NCBI GenBank assembly: GCA_944474755.1
Contig: OX104123.1
Span: 65,713,898 to 65,777,897 of the forward strand
Origin: Limnoperna fortunei
Taxonomy: Eukaryota; Mollusca; Bivalvia; Mytilida; Modiolidae
Length of the DNA stretch: 64,000 nt
Direction of reading: 5' to 3'
Shown here: in pieces, positions 23,061 to 32,459 of the stretch
Layout of the letters: every line of letters begins with the position of its first letter
Position numbering within the stretch: the stretch's first letter is position 1
Program-made: the position numbers and the translations under genes
Notes under the pieces: generated by a model
Database searches by the model: none
The model's input: only the letters and a program-made list of their open reading frames with translations
What the model was told of the DNA's origin: nothing

Positions 23061-23164
23061 TACGTCATACGGTGCATGTGAAATACGTAAAAGGAATATT
23101 TCCTTTTATGGAAAATACCATGAATAAACCAGAAAACTACGTTATATCCAACTGCCTATAAAAA
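23061..23164 (+). promoter_or_regulatory. copy C promoter: TACGTCA, CArG box, decayed second site, TATA box
   Basis: TACGTCA at 23061-23067, CArG box CCTTTTATGG at 23102-23111, TACGTTA (one change from TACGTCA) at 23138-23144, and TATAAAAA at 23157-23164. The order and spacing match copies B and D. Confidence 0.65.
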
Positions 23165-23236
23165 TGCCCTCTTCTTTGTGAATTCAGAAGAAAACTTGAA
23201 CATCTGAAGAACTCGCACGTAAACAAATAATCAACC

Positions 23237-24033
23237 ATGAACATTGGAATTCTTTCAGCCGTAATACTTTGTTTTACTACTGTTTCCGGTCGGATCATTC
23301 CAAACGAGGTAAATATTTTATTTTTACTTTATAAGTATATACGTCTATAAATAAAACCAACACATGTAAAAATTAGATTGAAATATTGCCATTTTTTGTT
23401 GCTTACTTTAGCGTGATTTGAAATCACTCCATTGAGGCACCTATTCGCGCTGCAATTTGTCAAGCGGTTCAATATTTTAAAACTTAAATCTCCTGTACGA
23501 AGTAAATAAGTATGGCGTAGACTGGCAATAATATATGATAAATAATAACATTTATTTCAATATTGATATTTTTTGCTGTGAAAAACTACATATTATCACA
23601 AACTAACAAATCTGTATAATGTTTTGTTACAAATATTAATATGTGAACTATTTGATAATTTCAGAATGTACCGTTCGAAGAAAACAACATAGTAGATAGC
23701 TTTCCAAGAAATGACATACCAGAAACAAGTAATGGTGGAATTCGAATAAAAATAAATACCAATGGAGGGAGCATGGCGCCTTTTATTATGTTTAGGAGAC
23801 ATCCAGATACCGATTTTAGACTTCGGATACAAAGAAATATGAATTCGGATGAACCATTTAGAATAATTTACAGACGAAATCAGCCTGGAATTTTCGAATC
23901 CGAACAACGTTTTACTCAAGACATTGTGCAAACACCAGGACCAAGATTTATAGTAAATTCCAATGATCAGAGCAGAACCGGAAGAATAATTCTTCAATCA
24001 GTGATGCCGACAAACATCCGTATTTCTCCTTGA
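23237..24033 (+). CDS. secreted Arg-rich Cys-free protein, family copy C (two exons)
   Basis: Exons: 23237-23308 (24 codons) and 23665-24033 (122 codons plus stop), phase 0 intron of 356 bp; 146 aa. Signal peptide MNIGILSAVILCFTTVSG, then RIIPNE at the exon junction. Exon 2 starts NVPFEENN and contains GGIRIKINTNG, RRHPDTDFRLRIQRN, EPFRIIYRRNQP and RFIVNSNDQSRTGRIIL, ending IRISP. The mature chain has about 16 arginines and no cysteine. It is nearly identical to copy D: by eye, nine amino-acid-changing codons against three silent ones in exon 2. An internal ATG at 23773 could be mistaken for the start, but the spliced form with a leader is clearly better. No known domain. Confidence 0.85.
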
Positions 24034-24123
24034 CATTCAAATCTATAAATGACGAAATCCATCCATTAAATTATTATTTATGATGTTTTGCAATAACCAA
24101 TGAAATTGCAAATGTTATGTTTA

Positions 24124-24163
24124 AAGTGCTAGATTGTTATAATTTGTCGCGCAGGCGTGAGTG
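24124..24163 (+). promoter_or_regulatory. conserved 3' UTR block of copy C
   Basis: Same AAGTGCTAGATTGT...CAGGCGTGA block as after copies B and D, about 90 bp after the stop. Confidence 0.4.
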
Positions 24164-24381
24164 TTATTATAATTATTATATTTTATGTGTTATTAATATA
24201 TAAAGTTTATTTCAATAATGAGTTTAGTTTTTTATATACATTTTCCTTGTGTATTGAGGAATTGAGATTTTGTTTCTTCGTCTCCTTCGTTTGTCCCTTT
24301 TTTGACAGTAATACTCTACAATAAGGATCAGAATTTTTTTATTTATTTAGCATTGTTTTTTATGTGGCTTATATTGTTTGT

Positions 24382-24480
24382 AGATTTTTTTCATGGGGTT
24401 TAACTCTTAAACTCTTAAAGTTTTAACTATAACGTGGAGTCTAGTTTGTATTGTAGGAGTAAGCCGGGCGAGCCCACAAT
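24382..24480 (-). mobile_element. decayed SINE body at the right edge of the C unit
   Basis: GGGTTTAACTCTTAAACTCT, then ACGTGGAGTCTAGTTTGTAT, then AGTAAGCC resembles the 3' half of the tRNA-derived SINEs. The corresponding sequence follows copy D (28735-28890) and, more weakly, copy B (18318-18366), so it predates the duplications. Confidence 0.45.
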
Positions 24481-24507
24481 TTCTGTAACGGGCGAGCCCA
24501 CAATTTC

Positions 24508-25176
24508 TGTAACAGGTAGAAATAAGCTTTAAATTTAGCAAACAAAAGACAGATACAAATTACACTTTAATTATTTATTAATTATAATTAATTATACTTA
24601 ATTAAATAATAACAATAATAGAGTAAACTGTTAACTTAGGTGTCTTCCAAAGTTCCAATTGGTGTCCAAAGTGAATTGTTCCAAACGCTGTATCCAAAAT
24701 AAGTTGAATTTCCAAAACAGAAATATTAAGTCCAATATACAGATGAAGTATCCAATATGAATTCCAGCAAGATGTTATTAATTCTTCTATATGAATGAAA
24801 GTCCAAAACAAAATCTATCTCCAATAATACGAATGAATGCTCAAACAAGATCAGTCCCAATAACACGAATGAAAGTCAATTCAAAATCGCCCGTATAATC
24901 TGCACCCAAGTCCTTTATAAACATCTCCAAAATGAATGTTCTAGAATTTAGAAGGTCACGGAATGTTGTTGTTCTTGAATTTGACTTGTTTATTATTATT
25001 GCATAATTAACAGTTCTAGAATATTCTTTTTCTCAGTAAACAAGTAACAATCAATGTAAAAGATTGATATGTAATTATTTTGAACAGTTTTTCTGTAAAC
25101 AAAAATAAGGTCAAACAAATATTAAATTAACATCCAAGGCCAAACAAACAAGTACTAGTACCTCATACATGTAACA
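24508..25176 (-). mobile_element. gypsy 3' LTR (about 669 bp)
   Basis: Plus-strand limits are TGTAACAGG and CATGTAACA, giving TG...CA termini. On the minus strand the LTR begins TGTTACATG directly after a purine-rich stretch (AAGAGAGGAGA), as expected for a polypurine tract. It belongs with the pol/gag relic at 25560-27065. Unusually, a primer-binding-site-like GTGGGCTCGCCCG follows the LTR on its outer side and is repeated (24450-24507). Confidence 0.6.
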
Positions 25177-25559
25177 TCTCCTCTCTTAAGAACAAAGCTT
25201 GATTGCAATGAAAACTTTTTCATAGACAACCATAAAAAATATCAATACATTATACAAACATAAAAATTGTCGTCCAGGAAAAGTTTGAATACAGAGAAAA
25301 CTTTTTTAAAGATATACATCGACTACTAATGAAACAAAATTATAAATATACATATTTAACAATTGCGCCACAACAGTTGCAAAATTTGTACAAAACTTTT
25401 TGTAAAAGCCAATAGTTCCAAGAATTTTCACGAGTTGGGCGAGCGGAAACTAGTTTACTATAATCACAATCATTGCCGCGTTTAACACAAGGTTTGTACA
25501 CATATACATGACATTTTATGTTTTGTTTTTGCTAACCTGGAGTTTTAACTTCATAATTT

Positions 25560-27065
25560 ACCTCATTAATTTGACTCTCTATATGTAGCCTGTAATGTAT
25601 GACCACGAACTGGCAAAAATGCAACCACCTTATCGCAAGGCAAAACTCTGTTCCTGGCATTTTTGTCATAGCATATTTTCATTTTTGGATCTACATTTTT
25701 CAACTTTGATTGTGCAATTTGCACGGTATACAGTATGTCTTTAAAATTAGGCACACAGTCAAGAAGGTTCAACTAAGTGTGTACATTAAACCATTTTTAA
25801 AAATAATTTCACAGGACCGTTTACAATTTGACCAAGCACCAACTCGAACGTACTAAAACCAAGAGATTCCCGAACAGCCTCCCTGGTAGTAAACAGAAGG
25901 AAAAACAAACCCTCATCCCAGTATCCCTCAAAATTTAAACAAAATATCCTCATATTTTCCAAGTGCTGATAAAATCTCTCCAAGGCTCCGTGAGATTCTG
26001 GTTGGTATACACTTCCTGTACTCTGCCCAACTTCCGGGATATTAATCTGCTTTATGATAAATTGTTCTTTATTATGAGGATATAGGTCTTTATCTAAACT
26101 TTCGACATTAGTAAAATTACTTTCAAAATTTGCAATGAACAATAGCATTATCATCTGGCTTTTTGGACATAGCACTGGTAACCACACACCCTCGATACAT
26201 GTCATTATCATCTTCACTTGATGTCTTATCTCCTGCTGGATTACAAGTTACAATCGGGTCAGCAATTACCTTTTTCCCAACCAAGACAGGTCCAGTAACA
26301 AAATCTGATTTCAGATAAATACGATGAAGGGGTACATTTACACAACCTAACTCCAAACCTTTCAAAACAGAGGCACCAGTAGAAGAGCTCTCGGACAAAG
26401 GCAAATACCTTCCAACAACAAAGTCTGAAAAGCACCAAGGTCTCGTAAAATATGAATAGGCTGTAGAGTAGAATTATCATCAACAGAAACAAATTCCTCG
26501 GAAATAAAGGGCATAAAATCATCCATGTAATCATGAACAGTTGAATTTAAGACCTGACTATCAACAGGACAACTCAGTTCAACAAAATTAATGGTGTTGT
26601 ACAACCACTTGCTTGTAGCTTTAAAAGTATCTCATTTCGTTTCTTGAGCTTAAAACATTCAGAAATCACGTGTCCAGGTTTTTTACAGTAAGCAGTAACG
26701 GATTTTTTCTCAAAAGAGTCTGATTTAGAACTCTGAATAGCTGGATTATGTTGTGGTCTTGGCGGAGTCTTCGATTCATACATCATATTTCAACAGGACT
26801 GTCAGTACTTTGATTTTTATATCTACTACTTTGACCAGTTTTAAAGGTTTATTGTGTGTAAGACTATAATTATCAGAAACAATGGCTGCATCTCTTAAAT
26901 TTTCAATATTTCTTCCATCTAAATAAGCTCTTATTAACACACTGCTTGAACTCGTCTAACAGCATAAGTTCCCATAACCTATTAAAACTTGAATCACCTT
27001 TTTTGAAGAACGCCATTTGTCAAAAAGATCTTCTTTTCTCTAGCAAATTCAACATATGTTTGTGA
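25560..27065 (-). mobile_element. Ty3/gypsy gag-pol relic (deleted, frameshifted)
   Basis: Minus-strand fragments appear in element order. A gag-like stretch is at 27060-26790. A CCHC-knuckle-like remnant is at about 26710-26640 (AYCKKPGHVISEC, first Cys lost). A protease-like region with PIHILRDLGAFQTLLL, in which the catalytic DTGA motif is altered, is at about 26460-26400. Then come 26404-26123 and an integrase C-terminal part at 26100-25800 (SHGALERFYQHLEN, WDEGLFFLLF, REAVRESLGFSTFEL). Reverse transcriptase and RNase H are absent, so there is a large internal deletion, and there are several frame changes. The element lies between copies C and D. It is inactive. Confidence 0.8.
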
Positions 27066-27067
27066 CT

Positions 27068-27165
27068 TATTAAGAACTTATACTTCTAAAAACACCTAAA
27101 AGTATGTTGTTTATTTGTTATTGACTTTAAATAAAACTTTTGTCTTGTCATGTCTTGTTCGAGTA
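27068..27165 (+). mobile_element. LINE 3' tail, left edge of the D duplication unit
   Basis: Same TTGTC-type LINE 3' end and flank as 22690-22785. It directly adjoins the gypsy gag relic. Confidence 0.6.
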
Positions 27166-27452
27166 ACTAACAGCTAGCTCGGTGTCATCATCGCGACCAA
27201 ATTCTTCATCTTGTGTAAAAATGAATGCCTATGTTACATTTTCTTGAGATACCAGTTTATGATGTTGTGATTATTTTATAGGTATTTTATAACTTGAGGT
27301 AAATATATACAGTAATATCTCTAATGCTGACTAGTGTGTAAATATGATTGAATAGGCCATTGTAAAAGATCTATTAACAGATTCCGAAAATCGTATACAT
27401 TGTTTATTGTAAGTGTCCGTCATTTATTTATTGACTACATGTACACGTATTA

Positions 27453-27559
27453 TACGTCATGAGGTGCATGTGTAGTTTTACGTAAAAAGAATATTTCCTT
27501 TTATGGAAAATACCATGAATGAACCAGAAAACTACGTCATATCCAACTGCCTATAAAAA
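27453..27559 (+). promoter_or_regulatory. copy D promoter: TACGTCA, CArG box, TACGTCA, TATA box
   Basis: TACGTCA at 27453-27459, CArG box CCTTTTATGG at 27497-27506, a second TACGTCA at 27533-27539 and TATAAAAA at 27552-27559, with the start codon at 27609. Confidence 0.65.
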
Positions 27560-27608
27560 TGCGCTCTTGTTTGTGAATTCAGTATAAAACTTAAACAAGT
27601 AATCAGCC

Positions 27609-28404
27609 ATGAACACTGGAATTCTTTCAGCCATTTTACTGTGTTTTACTACTGTTTCCGGTCGGATCATTCCAAACGAGGTAAACATTTTATTTTTACT
27701 TTATAAGTATATACGTCTATAAATAAAACAAACACTGTAAAAATCAGATTGAAATATTGCCATTTTTTTTGCTTACTTTAGCGTGATTTGAAATCATTCC
27801 ATTGAGGCACCTATTCGCGCTGCAAATTGTCACGCGGGTCAATATTTTAAAACTTAAATCTCCTGTACGAAGTAGAATACTATGGCGTAGACTAACAATA
27901 ATATATGATAAATAGTAACATTTTTTTCAATATTGATATTTTTTGCTTTTAAAAACTACAGATTATCAATAAATCACAAATCTGTATAATGTTTTGTTAC
28001 AAATATTAATATGTGAACTATTTGATTAATTTCAGAATGTACCGTTTGAAGAAAACAACATGGAAGATAGCTTTCCAAGAAATGACGTACCAGAAACAAG
28101 TGATGGTGGAATTCGAATAAAAATAAATACCAATGGAGGGAGCATGGCGCCTTTTATTATGTTTAGGAGACATCTAGATACCGATTTTAGACTTCGGATA
28201 CAAAGAAATATGAATTCGGATGAACCATTTAGAATAATTTACAGACGGAATCAGCCTGGAATTTTCGAATCCGAAAAGCGTTTAACTCAAGACATTGTGC
28301 AAACACCAGGACCAAGATTTATAGTTAATTCCAATGATCAGAGCAGAACCGGAAGAATAATTCTTCAATCAGTGATTCCGACAAACATCCGTATTTCTCA
28401 TTGA
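27609..28404 (+). CDS. secreted Arg-rich Cys-free protein, family copy D (two exons)
   Basis: Exons: 27609-27680 (24 codons) and 28036-28404 (122 codons plus stop), phase 0 intron of 355 bp; 146 aa. Signal peptide MNTGILSAILLCFTTVSG, then RIIPNE. Exon 2 begins NVPFEENNMEDSF and keeps all family blocks (GGIRIKINTNG, DFRLRIQRN, EPFRIIYRRNQP, SRTGRIIL). The proline in the conserved RRHPDTD motif is changed to leucine here (RRHLDTD), and the C-terminus is IRISH rather than IRISP. No cysteine in the mature part and no known domain. It is the most recent pair with copy C, as shown by the matching introns and flanks. Confidence 0.85.
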
Positions 28405-28496
28405 CATTCAAAGCTATAAAGGACGAAATCCATCCATTAAATAATTATTTATGTAAATGTTTTGCAATAACTAATCAAATTGCAAAGGTTATGTTT

Positions 28497-28536
28497 AAAG
28501 TGCTAGATTGTTATAATTTGTCGCACAGGCGTGAGT
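28497..28536 (+). promoter_or_regulatory. conserved 3' UTR block of copy D
   Basis: Same block as after copies B and C, with one change (CGCACAGG instead of CGCGCAGG). Confidence 0.4.
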
Positions 28537-28734
28537 GTTATTATAATTCTTATATTTTATGTTTTATTTATATATTTAAAGTTTATTTAAATAATGAGTT
28601 TAGTTGTTTTTATATTTAATGACACGCATTTTCCTTATCTAGGGAGGAATTAATGTCATCTTCGTTGATAGTGCTCTACAATAAGGATCAGAGTTCCGTT
28701 TATTTGTTTATTTGGCTTTGTTTGTTTGTTGTAT

Positions 28735-28890
28735 TTTTTCATTTGGTTTAACTCTACATTTAACGAAGTTTCAACTATAACGTGGAGTCTGGTTTGTATT
28801 GTAGGAGTAAGCCGGAGTATCCGATAAACATACATGGGCCGACACAGGACCCTTGTCAGTTATGATCGAACACACACTGAATCAGTGACA
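28735..28890 (-). mobile_element. decayed SINE body at the right edge of the D unit
   Basis: ACGTGGAGTCTGGTTTGTAT, then AGTAAGCCGGAGTATCCG, then CCCTTGTCAGTTATGATC matches the SINE body in minus orientation. Head and tail are lost. Counterpart of 24382-24480. Confidence 0.5.
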
Positions 28891-29780
28891 TATAGGATGT
28901 TACATTTACCCGGACCAATGTAAGATTCTATTTCCTTAATTTAAAAAAGTAGTAAATTGCGAATCAAATACAAATTCTCCAAACCCCCATTTTATGGTTA
29001 TGACTGATTAGTACCGTGTATAATGGTATTTCTTTCTTGGCCGAGAATTGTTTAAAAACAGCTCAAAGTAATAAATTTATTCTTCCGTCAATGGCCGATT
29101 TCTGATACAGATGACCCAGCACAGATGAGCTCACGCGCCTCAATTTTTGTTGGCTATTTGAACCAATCATAACGAAGCCGGAAACAGTAACGTTGCCAAG
29201 GAACAAAAAGTAGTCCGTGAGCTGTTTGTTTACAATAGAAACGCGATAGATTTTATGTTCGCGTTCACATATATTGTTAATTTTATGCTATGAACATTAT
29301 TTTAAGATGAAAATAAAGTAGAAATAAACAGCACTGTAAGGATAAGGTTTAATTTAAAACAATTAAATGTTTAAAATTGAAAATTCACATATCGTCTGCC
29401 CAATTTCGTACGAAGTCACAGTCAAAGAGGAAAAATGGCTTCCCAGTCGTCCCAGTTGGCAATTGGGACTATTGTAAACAAAAATTGCGACTGATTAAAG
29501 ATAATTAATTTTGAAAAACTATACCAGGGGTTTGCGGTGCATTATATTGTACAGTCTCTAAACACTGGGAGTGTTATGAAGGTTTTCAAGCATGGTGGTG
29601 GTGAAGTCATGAAAACTATGTCCATGAGAATGAGATTTTCTGCAGCCTTCACAGTCCGATGAAGAACTAAGCTGCATAGATGACACAGGTGACCATGATA
29701 GATTTTATCTTATTTTATTACCAATATTACAGCATAAGAAAAGTGTCCAAACATACATTGTATATACGTTTAACCAAAAT
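28890..29780. other. no recognised gene
   Basis: Unassigned sequence, somewhat less AT-rich around 29100-29230. No domain or repeat identified. Confidence 0.4.
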
Positions 29781-29789
29781 CACACCCAT

Positions 29790-29864
29790 GGTCCCAGTGA
29801 GGGTTCGAACCTCAATCTCCTGATTGTACTAATCAGGTGTAATATCCAATTATACTACTGGAAC
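29790..29864 (-). pseudogene. tRNA-like sequence (tRNA pseudogene)
   Basis: Minus strand: a 7-bp acceptor stem pairs GTTCCAG with CTGGGAC (one G-T pair). The T arm TGAGG-TTCGAAC-CCTCA is perfect and a D-arm-like GTATAATTGGATATTAC is present. The anticodon arm CCTGATTAGTACAATCAGG is two bases too long for a 7-nt loop, so no anticodon can be read with confidence. The 3' CCATGG context is partly CCA-like by chance. Most likely a tRNA pseudogene or the head of an old SINE. Confidence 0.45.
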
Positions 29865-30544
29865 TGCTTAGATGTTTGTAAATTCACATACATGCAACTA
29901 TAAATAATAAAAAGTCAAAGAAAACAACCCCTAACCATATCACATCCCCAAAATATTCAACCCTTAACACAAGTTCTAACTATAATACACATTCACAATT
30001 TTTCCAAACAAAAATGTATTGCAATACCAAATTTATTTAGGCATAAAACAAAAAAACCCTTTTTTTATTCATTACATTTGCTCTATTGAACTTTTCACTG
30101 AATAAACATAGAATTAAAGCAAAGCAAAAGCATGAAAAACAAAAGCAACAGATAGCACATACTAAAATATAGTAGTTACTATAGTAACTATGTAAAAGAG
30201 ACATGAGCATGCAATTAAAGATTCATCACATACATGTATCAGAATAAAAATATACAAAGCAAGATAAGCACAAATTAAGATAGTCCGAGAATCCTATGCC
30301 ATCCAATGCTTTTCATTACTGATAGGAGAAATATATTTAGAAACGGTTTATGTACAGAGGAACCAAACACAGTATTGTATAGCTTTTGGGAGATTGAAAG
30401 CGATCCAACATCCCATACTCTCATCAGTCAAAAAGACATTGGACGGAAGAGGATTTTCAACAAATACTAAGACAGTAAAACAAGGCAGACAGCACAATCT
30501 AAAATGAAAGCACATAAAAGTACAAGCCTCATTTTTCTTTAGTG

Positions 30545-31500
30545 GCCCCATATCATAATAAGATAATGAATTTTATTCATCTGAGGAAATTTTGAAAGCA
30601 AAACTAGTTGATCTGAAAAAGAAATGAAAAGGAAATGGTCCTAAAACAACAGATCCCATAGATGATGAAGAAATCAAAATATTGTATGAAAAAAATCAAC
30701 CAGGAAATACTTCGCCCAACACCATCATCACCACCTTATGGTGGCATTTCACTACACATTTTGGCATGCGTGGAAATACTGAACATTATAACTTATGTTG
30801 GGGTGATGTTGCATTAAAAACTGACAAACAAAAAAGAATATTTGGAATTAGTCAGAGAACGACAAAGACACATACAGGGGCAGACATAAAAAACACAAAA
30901 ACACTTAATCCCAAAATATTTGAAACACAGGATGACAGATGCCCTGTCGCTTTGTACAAACTTTATAAAAACCTAAGACCAGTAGATATGTGCAAAGACA
31001 CAGACAAATTCTACATTCAGACAAATTCACAATATCAAACTAGTGGAATTTAAAAAAACAACCTATAGGTTTGAATAAACTCATTTCACTAATGACTAAA
31101 ATGATCACAGCAGCAGGTATTAAAACAGACAAAAGGCTAACAAACATCTACTGACCAAGTTAGCTGATAGTAATATACCACATAGACAAATAGTACAAAT
31201 TTCAGGACACAAAAACATAGGCTCTATAAATTCTTATGCACAAATGTCAAGGAAGCGTCAGAATGAGAGCAAGGCGCTTAAAACTACTTAACCTGATTTC
31301 AACATATCTGCCACCACAACCTTAACTGCAACTCCATATACTGGACATTACCCATAGAACTTTTTCAACAACTGCACTATAAATGGATCAATAACAATAA
31401 ATTTTCCAAATGTATCATCTTCAAGCCAGTAATCAGCAACCACCTGCACCCCAGATCAGTATACAGAGACCAGAAGAAGTAAAAATGTCTCAACGTTTTT
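30545..31500 (+). mobile_element. Crypton-type tyrosine recombinase relic
   Basis: Plus-strand translation gives a degenerate C-terminal recombinase domain. First is a stretch ending KGNGPKTTDPIDDEEIKILY. The open 123-aa segment (30682-31053) follows with TTLWWHFTTHFGMRGNTEH (catalytic arginine context), CWGDVALK, and CPVALYKLYKNLRP. After a stop, NKLISLMTKMITAAG, a damaged catalytic HxxR region near 31140-31160, then RQIVQISGHKN and INSYAQM (the expected GH and tyrosine positions). A C-terminal NCTINGSITINF stretch follows. Stops and a deletion make it inactive. The family call rests on recognised motifs of Crypton/DUF3504 recombinases, also domesticated in KCTD1- and ZMYM-type proteins. Confidence 0.7.
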
Positions 31501-31831
31501 AAATTTCGTTTAAAACACTACTTACCAATATATTTCGGTATATATCTCTGAAATTTAGTTCATCAAAAGACGTTATCAATTATACCGCTTCTTTCTTCGT
31601 AACCTAATCTCTACCGCCGGTAATTCCTACGCTTAAATAGTTCACAAACCATGTACGATTAAGCATCAAATCAAACAATAAATGGTACAAAAAATAACTA
31701 CAAAAATCCAGTTATAAGTATAGATCAGTTTATTTTAATAGTTTTTATTTTAATATCCAAGAACACAATATGAAGTGGTGTGTATTTCATAGTGCGCAAG
31801 AATATTGAACTGAAGAATTTATGGAAATTAC

Positions 31832-32008
31832 CTATTTATCAATGGCGGGTCTATATGAGTACCCAGCTTGAAAATTGTTGGTTTACGGAAGAAATAGGTA
31901 CTTTCATACGTATCTTCTGCGCTCAACTCGAGAAAAGACATAAAAATTTCTATCACTCGTGGAAGATCCTCCGATCTTTCACAGAGACGTATGTAAGAAC
32001 TTATTAAA
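31832..32008 (-). other. possible orphan exon
   Basis: A 177-bp minus-strand segment is open throughout. It is bounded by a good acceptor (TTGTTTTACAG) upstream and a donor (AG/GTAATT) downstream, with compatible phases. It would encode LISSYIRLCERSEDLPRVIE and then IFMSFLELSAEDTYES. I cannot name the protein and found no neighbouring exons, so it may be chance or a relic. Confidence 0.2.
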
Positions 32009-32139
32009 CTGTAAAACAACTGCCAATACATATTTAATGCAGATTATCGTTTTTTGATAAATACTGTTGCAGAAATGACTATTTTCTATTCTATGTGAAA
32101 TGTGCTAATCAAAATGTGATAAATGGAAGTTGTTTTGTT

Positions 32140-32455
32140 GTTGACGCAATTATTTCTGTTAATTATGTAATGACGTAATTAGTTCTGTTAATGATGTAGT
32201 TATTTCTGTTAATGACGTAATTATTTATGTAAATGACGTTATTAGTTATGTTAATGACGTAATTATTTCTGTTATGACGTTATTATTTCTGTTAATGACG
32301 TTATTATTTCTGTTAAATGACGTGATTATTTCTGTTATGACGTAATTATTTCTGTTAATGACGTTATTATTTCTGTTAATGACTTTATTTTTTCTGTTAA
32401 TGACGTTATTGTTTATGTTAATAACATTATTTTATCTGTTAATGACGTTATTATT
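32140..32455. repeat. 21-bp tandem array of TGACGT(A/T)A sites, about 15 units
   Basis: Units of TAATGACGTTATTATTTCTGT type, mostly 21 bp (20-22), from about 32142 to 32455. Twelve or so carry TGACG, mainly as TGACGTAAT or TGACGTTAT, resembling CREB/ATF-type bZIP sites. At 21 bp spacing (two helical turns) the sites would face the same side of the DNA. No gene adjoins it that I can see. Confidence 0.8.
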
Positions 32456-32459
32456 TTAA

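Noticed and set aside
23773..24033. Intronless 86-aa start at the internal ATG of copy C
   Set aside because: A spliced model with signal peptide, conserved junction and promoter is shared by all copies and includes this frame.
29790..29864. Functional tRNA gene
   Set aside because: The anticodon arm is two bases too long and no anticodon is readable, so it is listed as a pseudogene.
32140..32455. Possible CRISPR-like or centromeric array
   Set aside because: Direct 21-bp tandem repeats without spacers; far too short for a centromere.
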